Shown piece after piece: positions 26,633-34,376 of a DNA stretch of 64,000 bases. Made by a program: the position numbers and the translations under genes. Numbering within the stretch: the first letter of the stretch is position 1; every line of letters starts with the position of its first letter. The notes beneath the pieces were generated by a model. It did not search any database. It was not told where the DNA came from and saw only the letters and a program-made list of their open reading frames with translations. Source of the stretch: Sinomonas sp. ASV486 (GTDB lineage: Bacteria; Actinomycetota; Actinomycetes; Actinomycetales; Micrococcaceae); NCBI RefSeq assembly GCF_030908215.1, contig NZ_JAVFJK010000002.1, forward strand, positions 62,001 through 126,000, written 5' to 3'.

Positions 26633-27307
26633 ATGTCAAGTGTGGAAACCGAGCAGATTCCCCGCACCCGTATGCCGGCCGCAGAGCGGCGCGAGCTCAT
26701 TCTGAGCGAGGCCACTGCGGTGTTCGCCGCGAACGGCTACGGAGGCACGACGACGGACCTCGTCGCCCAGGCCTCGGGCGTGAGCCAGCCGTACGTCGTG
26801 CGGATGTTCGGCACCAAGGAGAAGCTCTTCCTCGAAGTGCTCGCCCGCGCCGAGCGTCTCCTCGCCGAGACATTCCTCGGGGCCATCGAAGAGGCACGCC
26901 GCGCCGAAGCAGCCGACACGGTGGCCTCACCCGCGGGCGCCGTCGGCGCGGAGCCGGGCTCCCTCCACGAGCGCCTGGGCATGGCGTACGTGGGCCTCAT
27001 CGCCGAGCGCGGGCTGCATCAGGTGCTCGCGCAGGCCTTCCTGCTCGGAGGCGATCCCGTGATCGGACCGGAGGCCCGTGCGTGCTTCCTGCGCACCTGG
27101 CAGCTCATCCGAGACAAGGCTGGCTTCGACGAGCACGAGACCAAGCAGTTCTTCGCCAACGGCATGCTGATCAACACGCTGGTCGCACTGCGGCTCGCCG
27201 GGGGCCATGGAGAGAATCCGGAGGTTGACGCGATGTTCGCCGTCGCGTTCCCCTGCTCCTTCGAGACCTACGCGAGCCATCTGCCCACAGCGGACGAGCC
27301 GTACTGA
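26633..27307 (+). CDS. TetR/AcrR-family transcriptional regulator
   Basis: The 224-aa protein has the N-terminal TetR helix-turn-helix RRELILSEATAVFAANGYGG, then TTDLVAQASGVSQPYVVRMF and GTKEKLFLEVLA. The C-terminal ligand domain has no recognisable specificity motif. Its ATG abuts the palindromic operator and has no ribosome site, so the message may be leaderless, or the true start may be the ATG 12 codons further in. It is the likely repressor of the adjacent DHA2 pump. Confidence 0.87.
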   Translation: MSSVETEQIPRTRMPAAERRELILSEATAVFAANGYGGTTTDLVAQASGVSQPYVVRMFGTKEKLFLEVLARAERLLAETFLGAIEEARRAEAADTVASPAGAVGAEPGSLHERLGMAYVGLIAERGLHQVLAQAFLLGGDPVIGPEARACFLRTWQLIRDKAGFDEHETKQFFANGMLINTLVALRLAGGHGENPEVDAMFAVAFPCSFETYASHLPTADEPY

Positions 27308-27346
27308 CCCGCGTCGCGGCATGGCCCAGAGGCTAGGCTAGCAAGC

Positions 27347-27883
27347 ATGGTCGCCAAGTTCTTCGGCTCGCTGTTCGGAGGTGCCGGGCACGAGCCTGAG
27401 CATGCCCTCGACGAGCAGCTCCCGCTCACCCAGGCCCAGGAGCTCGAGGAGACGCGCACAGCCCTGGGCACCCTGCGCAGCGCGATCCGCCGCGCGGGAT
27501 CGGTCCTGCCGCCCCTCGCGCTCTCGCGGGTCCGCCAGACCGACGACCTCCTCGCGAACCTCATCGACCACATCGCCGAGCATGGTGCCTCGACCGAGCA
27601 GCGCGTCCTGCTCAACGCGATCGTGACCGACTACCTGCCCACGTCGCTGCGCGTGTACCGGGCCCTTCCGCCGGAGACGCACACTGACGCGAGCCCCGAA
27701 TCGGAGAAGCTGCTCGAGCAGCTCGACATCCTCCACTCCACGGCCCTCGATCTCGACCACCAGGTCCGCACCGGCGCCATCGCGGAGCTGAGCGTGCACG
27801 GACGGTTCCTGCAGGACAAGTTCGACGTCGGCGGGATCCACCTCACCCCCGATTCCACCCTGCGAGAAGGAGAAACGCACTGA
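27347..27883 (+). CDS. Helical hypothetical protein opening the second Ter operon
   Basis: The 178-aa protein is mostly helical: AQELEETRTALGTLRSAIRRAG, LSRVRQTDDLLANLIDHIAEHG, VTDYLPTSLRVYRAL, LDILHSTALDLDHQVRTGA. I recognise no catalytic residues. A similar helical domain accompanies TerD genes in other actinobacteria, so it is probably a partner or scaffold of the Ter system. The stop overlaps the next start by one base (TGATG). Confidence 0.7.
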   Translation: MVAKFFGSLFGGAGHEPEHALDEQLPLTQAQELEETRTALGTLRSAIRRAGSVLPPLALSRVRQTDDLLANLIDHIAEHGASTEQRVLLNAIVTDYLPTSLRVYRALPPETHTDASPESEKLLEQLDILHSTALDLDHQVRTGAIAELSVHGRFLQDKFDVGGIHLTPDSTLREGETH

Positions 27884-28449
27884 TGGCCACGATGGTCGCA
27901 GGCAGCAACGCGCCGCTCACCGCGGAGAACCCAGGGCTCACAGGGGTCATGGTGGCCATGGGCTGGCAGCTCGTGCCGAGCAACGGCCCCCAGTCGGAGC
28001 TGACCTCCATGGCGATCCTCTGCGGGGACGACGGCCGGGCCATCTCCCCCGAACACCTCGTCTTCTTCAATCAGCTCACGACGGCGGGCGGCGGCGTCCG
28101 CTTCGAGGCCGGCTCAGCCGCTGGCCAGCACGACACCGAACAGGTCGACGTCGAGTTCGGACTCATCCCGGCCGAGGTCTCCAAGATCGCGTTCCTCGCC
28201 TATGTGGACCCCGAGGTCCGGGGCCCCGGAACGTTCGGCGCCGTGCGCGGCTCGTACATCCGGCTCGCCCGCCCCGACGGCTTCGAGCTCCTGCGCTTCG
28301 ATGTCCCCGCCGTCAACGGCGAGCGCATCAAGGCGATGATGTTCGGCGAGCTGTACCGGCACCGGGACGACTGGAAGTTCCGTGCCCTCGGGCAGGGGTA
28401 CGAGAACGGACTCGCCGGCGTGGCCCGTGACTTCGGGCTCGACCTCTGA
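27883..28449 (+). CDS. TerD-like protein with degenerate Ca2+ sites
   Basis: The 188-aa TerD fold is clear from AENPGLTGVMVAMGWQLV, HLVFFNQLTT, YIRLARPDGFELLRFDVPA and DDWKFRALGQGYENGLAGVA. The acidic metal-binding motifs of the other TerDs are lost: DLDAS becomes ELTSM, and the GDN...GDDE loop becomes AGSAAGQHDTEQ. It may be a structural or ligand-binding TerD variant rather than a calcium sensor. It is coupled by one-base overlaps to genes on both sides. Confidence 0.86.
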   Translation: MATMVAGSNAPLTAENPGLTGVMVAMGWQLVPSNGPQSELTSMAILCGDDGRAISPEHLVFFNQLTTAGGGVRFEAGSAAGQHDTEQVDVEFGLIPAEVSKIAFLAYVDPEVRGPGTFGAVRGSYIRLARPDGFELLRFDVPAVNGERIKAMMFGELYRHRDDWKFRALGQGYENGLAGVARDFGLDL

Positions 28450-29225
28450 TGAAGGGCCTGCGGGGCGCTGACGTTCCCTTCATGACGCGGCGCGTGAAGG
28501 AACCGGTGGCTCAGGTCGAGCGCACACGGAATCCCGGACCGGTGGGCGAGCGGAGTCGAAGCCCCCTCGATCTCTCGTCCCCCCAGACTCCGGCTCGGCA
28601 GGACTCCGGGCAGCAACGCTCCGGGCCGCAGCCCGTGCTCCGGGACCCGCTTGACCTGTCGCCTCGGCCCGCCCCGGCGCCATCGGCGCCACGGGGCTTG
28701 GCCCGGACCGTCGAGTCGCGCCTCTACCCGGCCCCCGCCTTCGGCGGGCTCCACCAGCTCACGGCGAGTCACGCCGTCGTGCGTCTGAACCCGAGGCAAG
28801 CGGGAATCGGATCACTCTTCGTCACGGGGACGCGCGGGACCGCGTGGGAGGGCGAGGACCGCACGACGGGCGCGCAGAGCGTTCACCGCGAGCAGATCGG
28901 CACGGCCATTCCGACGCCGGGGAACCGGCCCCTCGTGAGCTTCGTTAATCGTGACGCCGTTGTGGTGCTGCGCCACGTGCGCAGTCTCCGGCGTGCCCTC
29001 TTCATCGGGGCCGGCGGCACCATGACGGTCCAGACGTTCGACGGCTCAGCCATCGCCGTCCAGGGTGCTCTCGGCCCGGGGCAGCGGACAGTCCTGACCG
29101 CGACCCGGATCGGCGCGCTCCTGGAGCTGCGCGCCGAGTCGGTGCCCGAACAGTGGGACGACGGGGAGATCTGGCGCGAGTTCGCGTTCACGATGACCGT
29201 GGGGCTGGGAACCCTGCGGCGCTAG
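28449..29225 (+). CDS. Hypothetical protein of the second Ter operon
   Basis: 258 aa. The first 80 residues are Pro/Arg/Ser-rich and disordered. The rest (LYPAPAFGGLHQLTASHAVVRLN, RGTAWEGEDR, FVNRDAVVVLRHVRSLRRALFIGAGG, WREFAFTMTVGLGTLRR) looks like a beta-sandwich and is distantly reminiscent of the TerD fold. I cannot name a family. The start ATG overlaps the upstream terD-like stop by one base, so it belongs to this operon. Confidence 0.68.
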   Translation: MKGLRGADVPFMTRRVKEPVAQVERTRNPGPVGERSRSPLDLSSPQTPARQDSGQQRSGPQPVLRDPLDLSPRPAPAPSAPRGLARTVESRLYPAPAFGGLHQLTASHAVVRLNPRQAGIGSLFVTGTRGTAWEGEDRTTGAQSVHREQIGTAIPTPGNRPLVSFVNRDAVVVLRHVRSLRRALFIGAGGTMTVQTFDGSAIAVQGALGPGQRTVLTATRIGALLELRAESVPEQWDDGEIWREFAFTMTVGLGTLRR

Positions 29226-29331
29226 ACCCGGTGCTCTCAGGCCGACGGCGACGCCGCTGGCCGCGACGCCACACCGACACCGACCGCACCCGTCGGTGGC
29301 CGGACCGCACGCACACACTTTGGGGGGACAC

Positions 29332-30525
29332 GTGCTGCACTACTCGTTTCTCACTGAGAGCAGCCGGACGCGGCTGTTCCATCGAGCGCCGCAGGAGATC
29401 GGGCCAGCCTCGGACCGCGAGACCCTCGCGACCGGGCTCGGGGCGACCCTATACACGCCGGGATCGCGCCCGGAGCTGACCCAGACCATCCTCAAGCGCG
29501 CCAGGGCGGGCTGCACGAGCAACGTCCTGTGCCTCGAGGACTCCGTGGCCGACGCGGACGTGGAACGTGCCGAGGCGAGCGTGATCGCGACGCTGATGGA
29601 GCTCGAGCAGGCGCGGGCCCTCGCGCAGGCGTCCGGCACGGTCCCGGACCGGCTGCCTCTGCTGTTCGTGCGGCCGAGGTCCCCGGAGCAGCTGCTCGAC
29701 GTGGGCCGCAGGCTCGGTCGCGCCGCGGGCCTGTTGACGGGCTTCGTCCTGCCGAAGTTCGAGAACGCTTCGGGGCGGGGCGAGCAGTTCCTGGCCGCAC
29801 TCGAGCGCCTCAACACCGAACTGGCCCGGCAGACGCCGCTGCTGGCGATGCCCATCATCGAGCACGCCGTGACCACGCACCGCGAGACGCGGGCCGAGGC
29901 GCTGCTCGGCGTCCGCGACCTCCTGCGTGCCCACCGGGGGCTCGTGCTCTCGGTCCGGCTCGGCGCGACGGACATCGCCTCGGCCTACGGCCTGCGCCGC
30001 TCGCGTGACCTGACCATCTACGACGTCGCCGTCGTGGGGGAGGTGATTGCCGACGTCGTGAGCATTCTGGGCAGGACCGACGAGGGCTGGACCATCTCTG
30101 GCACCGTATGGGAGCACTACTCCAACACCGAACGGATCCTGCGCCCGCTCCTGCGCGCCACCCCGTTCGACGAGTCCAACTCGACCGTGCTGCGCGAGCA
30201 GCTGCTCGGGGCGAACCTCGACGGGCTCATCCGCGAGATCGAGCTGGACCTCGCCAACGGGCTGCTCGGCAAGACCGTGATCCACCCGGCCCACATTCCT
30301 GTGGTCCACGCGCTGCACGTTGTGAGCCACGAGGAGTACCACGATGCCCTCGACATCATGGCCTCGGAGGGCGGGGGCGCCACGGCGTCGCGATCCGGGA
30401 ACCGCATGAACGAGTCCAAGCCGCACCGGGCCTGGGCCCGGCGCACCCTGCGGCGGGCCGACGCCTACGGCGTGGCGCGTCCCGAGGTGACCTTCGTCGA
30501 CCTGCTGGAAGCGAGCATGAAATGA
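29332..30525 (+). CDS. HpcH/HpaI aldolase / citrate-lyase-beta-like protein
   Basis: About 397 aa, a CitE-like TIM barrel. Visible elements are LYTPGSRPELTQTIL, CLEDSVADADVERA (acidic Mg2+ ligand region), LLFVRPRSPEQL, LPKFENASG, AMPIIEHAV, LSVRLGATDIASAYGLRRSRDLTIYD and GKTVIHPAHIPVVHALH. In Ter-linked operons this enzyme is predicted to cleave or form a C-C bond in making a nucleoside-like metabolite. GTG 29332 has GGGGGG 4 bases upstream. The stop overlaps the next start by four bases (ATGA). Confidence 0.83.
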   Translation: MLHYSFLTESSRTRLFHRAPQEIGPASDRETLATGLGATLYTPGSRPELTQTILKRARAGCTSNVLCLEDSVADADVERAEASVIATLMELEQARALAQASGTVPDRLPLLFVRPRSPEQLLDVGRRLGRAAGLLTGFVLPKFENASGRGEQFLAALERLNTELARQTPLLAMPIIEHAVTTHRETRAEALLGVRDLLRAHRGLVLSVRLGATDIASAYGLRRSRDLTIYDVAVVGEVIADVVSILGRTDEGWTISGTVWEHYSNTERILRPLLRATPFDESNSTVLREQLLGANLDGLIREIELDLANGLLGKTVIHPAHIPVVHALHVVSHEEYHDALDIMASEGGGATASRSGNRMNESKPHRAWARRTLRRADAYGVARPEVTFVDLLEASMK

Positions 30526-32813
30526 CAGACACCGCCGAGATCACCCCCCGTGACGCCGAAGTCACCCCCCGTGACGCCGAGATCACCCCGCCTGGCGCCG
30601 AAGTCACCCCCCGCGGTGCCGAAATCGGGTCCGCAGCAGAGGCGCACGAATGGAGCGGCGCCGTCGTGCGGGACCGGCTCGGGATCCGGCTCACGACGTC
30701 GCCCGGCAGCCTCCTGCCCGTCGACGCGCTTGCGGGTCTCGCCGTGCGACGCAATCCGAGGCGCGCGCAGTTGCTCGTCTCGCGTGTGCTCGCGAAACAC
30801 GTCCCCACCCCGCCGGGTCTGGCGATCGGCGCGGGCCGGCTCCTGGGCGCGACGGCCGCCCTGCACCTGGGTCTGGACGGGACACCGGAGCCTTCGGACC
30901 TCGAGGAGGCGGCCCGCGCGATCACCGGCTGGCTCGCGGGCTCGGCTCCGCGCAGGCCCGAGGTGCTCCCGCTCCCCGCATCGCCGCCCGCACGGACTGC
31001 TGGGTCCGGTGAGATCGTCACGCTCGGCTACGCGGAGACCGCGACGGGTCTCGGGCACCTCGTCGCGGAATTCCTCGGCTCGTACTACCTCCATTCGACG
31101 CGGATCGCGACGCGTGTGCGGCCTTTCGGCGCGTTCGAGGAGGAGCATTCGCATGCGACGAGCCACACCCTGGTGCCGAGTGACCCTGAGCGCCTCGCCC
31201 GCGCGGACACGGTGGTCCTCGTCGACGACGAGCTCAGCACCGGTCAAACCGTTCTGAACACCGTGCGCGAGCTTCATGCCGCATGGCGACCGGGGGCTGG
31301 CTCGCCTGATTCGGGCGGGTCGATGAGGGACGCCATTCCCGCGCACGACGACGCCGCGACCGGCGGCGGCCCGGCCCGCCGCCGGTATGTGGTCGCCACC
31401 CTCTTAGACCTGCGTTCTGGGCAGGACCGGGCGCGCTTCGATGCGCTCGCGGCCGAGCTCGGCTGCGACCTGGGGGTGGTGGCGCTGGGGCAGGGAGCCG
31501 TCGAGCTGCCCGACGACGTCCTCGAACGGGCTACGGCATGGCTCGCAGGAAGCGCAGGGCACGACCTCGGTGCCACGGGAGGTGACCTCGGCACCACGGG
31601 AGGTGACCTCGGCGGTGCGGGCAGGGTGGTGCACGTCGATGTGCAGGCCGAACACATTCGCAGCGCCCGGTTCGGCGTCGACACCGCTGGGCCTCACGGG
31701 ACCCGCCTCGCCGAAACGGCGCTCGCATCGGGCAGCGCGGCGGCAGCCGCCCTCGCGCGGGCAGGCGTCCCGCGCCACGCGCGCGTCCTGGTGCTCGGAT
31801 CCGAGGAGCACCTCGCGCTCCCGCTCGCGATCGCGGACAGGCTGGCGTCCGAGCTCGATGCGGACCACGCCCACGCGCCGCGTGTCCTGGTCTCCTCGAC
31901 GACCCGCTCCCCCGTCCACGCCCACGACGAGGCCGGGTACGCGATCCGTTCGGCCATCACGTTCGCGTCCCACGACCATGCCGAGGACGGCGCCCCCGGC
32001 ACGGCCCGGCGCTTCACCTACAACGTCGCCGGCGCCGGACCGGACCGAAGCGGCGCACCGTTCGACGCGATCGTCTACGTCCCCGAACCGGGCTCTGCAC
32101 GCGAGCACCTCACGGCCCCGGGCCTCGCGGGCACGCCTGCCGAGGGCGAGCCGAGCGTGACGGAAGCCCTCGCGCGGGAGGCGGGAACCGTCGTCGTGCT
32201 CCACCTCGACGCCGCGCCGCCCTATCAGGAGCCGATGCGCGGACCAGTCTTCGGCTCCTACCCTCCGGACGACGTCGCGTGGCTGCTCAAGGACCTCTCC
32301 GGGGCCAAGCTCGAGGCGCCGGCCCACGAGCGGGAGGCGGCGATCCAGTCCGGCCGAGCGAGCTACGCCGAGTCGCTGCCCCAAGAGTACGAGCCGAGCC
32401 CCGAGTACCAGGCCCTGTTCCATGAGGCGCTCACGGAGTCCAAGCACCGGATTGCGCGGGCCGTCGCGGACGTGACCGAGCAGGTCCTCGCACTGCGGGA
32501 CCGCGAACCTGCGCTCGTCTCGCTCGCCCGCGCCGGGACGCCGATCGGAGTCCTCATGCGCCGCTGGGCCCGGCACGCTCACGGGCTCGACGTGCCGCAC
32601 TACACGATGAGCATCGTGCGCGGGCTGGGCATCGACAGGAACGCGCTGCGGTACCTCCTCACCCGGCACCGGCCCGAGCAGATCATGTTCGTGGACGGCT
32701 GGACGGGCAAGGGTGCGATCGCGCGAGCTCGCCGCCGCCGTCGAGGCCTTCTCAGCCACAGACCCCGGGTCCGGCAGCGCGCGCCTCTCCGCCGAGCTCG
32801 CAGTCCTCGCTGA
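30522..32813 (+). CDS. Phosphoribosyltransferase-TRSP-StiP fusion, truncated by frameshift
   Basis: As read, 763 aa. After a repeat-built N-terminus (EVTPRDA units) come a PRTase_2 domain with PRPP loop VVLVDDELSTGQT (about 231-243) and a TRSP domain with the literal TTRSPVHA near 461. Then comes the N-terminal half of a StiP domain (GSYPPDDVAWLLKDLSG, RASYAESLPQEY, LVSLARAGTPIGVLMRRW, FVDGWTGKGAI ending at 733). After WTGKGAI the frame leaves the family and ends in an Arg-rich tail. The rest of StiP continues in the next frame (32713-33435). Restoring two bases would give one 971-codon frame. Predicted role: ribosylation step of a nucleoside-like metabolite in the Ter pathway. Confidence 0.85.
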   Translation: MTDTAEITPRDAEVTPRDAEITPPGAEVTPRGAEIGSAAEAHEWSGAVVRDRLGIRLTTSPGSLLPVDALAGLAVRRNPRRAQLLVSRVLAKHVPTPPGLAIGAGRLLGATAALHLGLDGTPEPSDLEEAARAITGWLAGSAPRRPEVLPLPASPPARTAGSGEIVTLGYAETATGLGHLVAEFLGSYYLHSTRIATRVRPFGAFEEEHSHATSHTLVPSDPERLARADTVVLVDDELSTGQTVLNTVRELHAAWRPGAGSPDSGGSMRDAIPAHDDAATGGGPARRRYVVATLLDLRSGQDRARFDALAAELGCDLGVVALGQGAVELPDDVLERATAWLAGSAGHDLGATGGDLGTTGGDLGGAGRVVHVDVQAEHIRSARFGVDTAGPHGTRLAETALASGSAAAAALARAGVPRHARVLVLGSEEHLALPLAIADRLASELDADHAHAPRVLVSSTTRSPVHAHDEAGYAIRSAITFASHDHAEDGAPGTARRFTYNVAGAGPDRSGAPFDAIVYVPEPGSAREHLTAPGLAGTPAEGEPSVTEALAREAGTVVVLHLDAAPPYQEPMRGPVFGSYPPDDVAWLLKDLSGAKLEAPAHEREAAIQSGRASYAESLPQEYEPSPEYQALFHEALTESKHRIARAVADVTEQVLALRDREPALVSLARAGTPIGVLMRRWARHAHGLDVPHYTMSIVRGLGIDRNALRYLLTRHRPEQIMFVDGWTGKGAIARARRRRRGLLSHRPRVRQRAPLRRARSPR
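30534..30617. repeat. 21-bp tandem repeat, four units, 5' end of PRTase fusion gene
   Basis: Units start at 30534, 30555, 30576 and 30597, each beginning GCCGAGATCACCCC or GCCGAAGTCACCCC, with a partial fifth unit. They encode AEITPRD/AEVTPRD heptads at the protein N-terminus. The core matches the arrays in jetB. Confidence 0.85.
31557..31619. repeat. 21-bp tandem repeat, three units, inter-domain linker of PRTase fusion gene
   Basis: Units start at 31557, 31578 and 31599 and contain GACCTCGG (GGAGGTGACCTCGG in the last two). They encode GHDLGAT, GGDLGTT and GGDLGGA between the PRTase and TRSP domains. The unit is the reverse complement of that at the gene's 5' end. Confidence 0.8.
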
Positions 32814-33435
32814 CCCGGGGCACTGCGTGCGGGTGTTCGGCACGCGGGACGACTTCCTCATCCCGTCCGCGTGCCTCAACTCGACGGTCTCGGGACTGGT
32901 ATCCCGCACGGTCTTCAATCAAGCGCTCATCGGACCGCATGATCTGCACGGCGCCAAGTTCTATCGAGAGCTCGCGGGCCGGGACGTCTCGAACGCGTTC
33001 GTCGATGCGGTCGCAGCATGCTTCCCGAACGTCATGGCGGAGCGCACGCGGACTCGGTGGGCGGAAGCGGAGCCGAAGCCGCGGGTCGAGCCCACCTGGG
33101 CCGGCTGGGCCGCCGTCGAACGCATCGCGGTGGAGCACGGTCTCGGCCCCCTCCTCAGCGCCGTCAACCTCGTCAAGCCGGGCGTCGGCGAGACGACCCG
33201 CGTGCTCCTGCGCCGCGTCCCATGGAAGGTCCTGGCCCGTCCGGAGCTGCTCGCGACGGACGACGCCGGGCGCCTCCTTCGCGGTGACCTCGCCCATGTG
33301 CTCCTGCTCGCCGCGCAACGAGGGGTCCCGGTCGAACCGGTCGCGGACCTGCCCTACAGCTGCGTGGGCCTCATCCATCCGCAGTTCACCCCCGGTGCGA
33401 CCGGGGCCGATGGGAAGACGGTCCTCGATGTCTGA
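32713..33435 (+). CDS. StiP domain, C-terminal part (shifted frame)
   Basis: The frame from GTG 32713 gives 240 aa that continue the StiP family exactly where the upstream gene leaves it: RELAAAVEAF, LAVLADPGHCVRVFGTRDDF, LIPSACLNSTVSGLVSRTVFN, HDLHGAKFYRELAGRDVSNAF. The frame passes through the upstream codons for GKGAI. Either this is the distal half of a broken gene, or it is translated separately by coupling. Its stop overlaps the HAD gene start by 8 bases. Confidence 0.78.
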   Translation: MRSRELAAAVEAFSATDPGSGSARLSAELAVLADPGHCVRVFGTRDDFLIPSACLNSTVSGLVSRTVFNQALIGPHDLHGAKFYRELAGRDVSNAFVDAVAACFPNVMAERTRTRWAEAEPKPRVEPTWAGWAAVERIAVEHGLGPLLSAVNLVKPGVGETTRVLLRRVPWKVLARPELLATDDAGRLLRGDLAHVLLLAAQRGVPVEPVADLPYSCVGLIHPQFTPGATGADGKTVLDV

Positions 33436-34360
33436 GACACTGCAGCCGACCACCGGGGAGCCCCCGGCCGCGGGCCCCGGCGCGTCCGCACCCCAGGACC
33501 AGCTCCCCGCGCACCTCTCCGGCCTGCCGGTCGTCGCGTGCGACCTCGACCGGACCCTCATCTACTCCGCCAAGGCTCTCTATCTCGACGGGCCGGACCA
33601 CGCGGCGCCCCGGCTCGTGGTGAGCGAGATGCACGAGGGCCTCCCCCTGAGCTATATGACGCGCGCTGCCGAGGACCTTCTCCGGGAGCTCCTCGACCAC
33701 GCGTTCCTCGTGCCCGTCACGACCCGGACACGCGCCCAGTTCCGCCGCGTCCAGCTTCCGCGCACGCGGTATGCGATCACGACCAACGGCGGCGTCCTCC
33801 TCCACCGCGGCGAGCCCGACGGCGCGTGGGCCGCCCGCGTGCACGACGCCGTGCGGCGCTGGTCGGCACCCCTCGAGGAGGTCGTGGCACGCCTGTCGAC
33901 CAAGCCGTCGCCCGGGGTCCAGCGGGTCCGCACGGCGGAGGAGCTCTTCGCGTACGCGATCGTCGAGCGGGCCGAGCTGCCCGAAGGCTACGTCGCGGGG
34001 CTTACGGCCTGGTGTAGGGAGCGCGGGTGGGTCGTGTCGCTCCAGGGCCGCAAGCTGTACTGCGTCCCGGCGTCAGTGACGAAGGAGGCCGCGGTCGCCG
34101 AGGTCATGGAACGCGTCGGGGCCTCGTCCCTCGTCGCCGCCGGGGACTCGCTCCTGGACCAGGGGCTGCTCGAGATGGCCGACGTCGCGCTGCGGCCGTG
34201 CCACGGCGAACTCGAGGCCGCAGGCTACACCCGGTCGGGACTACGGGTCACCGAGACGCCGGGGGTCCGAGCCGGCGAGGAGATCGTCCGCGCGGCCCTC
34301 GATGCGGCACGCGCCCACTCCCTCGCGCGCCGTGGAAAAGTTGGCCTGAGCAGGGGGTGA
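33428..34360 (+). CDS. HAD-superfamily phosphatase of the Ter operon
   Basis: 310 aa with the HAD motif I DLDRTLIY at about 39-46, motif II region LVPVTTRTRAQF and AITTNGGVLLHRGEP, conserved Lys in TKEAAVAEV, and motif IV VAAGDSLLDQGLLEMAD. This resembles the Cof/sucrose-phosphate-phosphatase branch. In Ter-linked operons a HAD enzyme is predicted to dephosphorylate the sugar-phosphate moiety of the product. It is the last gene of the operon. The overlapping start at 33428 suggests coupling to the StiP reading frame, so a frameshift upstream could affect its expression. Confidence 0.85.
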   Translation: MSETLQPTTGEPPAAGPGASAPQDQLPAHLSGLPVVACDLDRTLIYSAKALYLDGPDHAAPRLVVSEMHEGLPLSYMTRAAEDLLRELLDHAFLVPVTTRTRAQFRRVQLPRTRYAITTNGGVLLHRGEPDGAWAARVHDAVRRWSAPLEEVVARLSTKPSPGVQRVRTAEELFAYAIVERAELPEGYVAGLTAWCRERGWVVSLQGRKLYCVPASVTKEAAVAEVMERVGASSLVAAGDSLLDQGLLEMADVALRPCHGELEAAGYTRSGLRVTETPGVRAGEEIVRAALDAARAHSLARRGKVGLSRG

Positions 34361-34376
34361 GGCGCGGCGGCGCTGC

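Noticed and set aside
30108-30521. N-terminal extension of the PRTase frame into the aldolase gene
   Set aside because: It is antiphase to a well-conserved aldolase reading frame; the ATG at 30522 with the ATGA overlap is a natural operon start.
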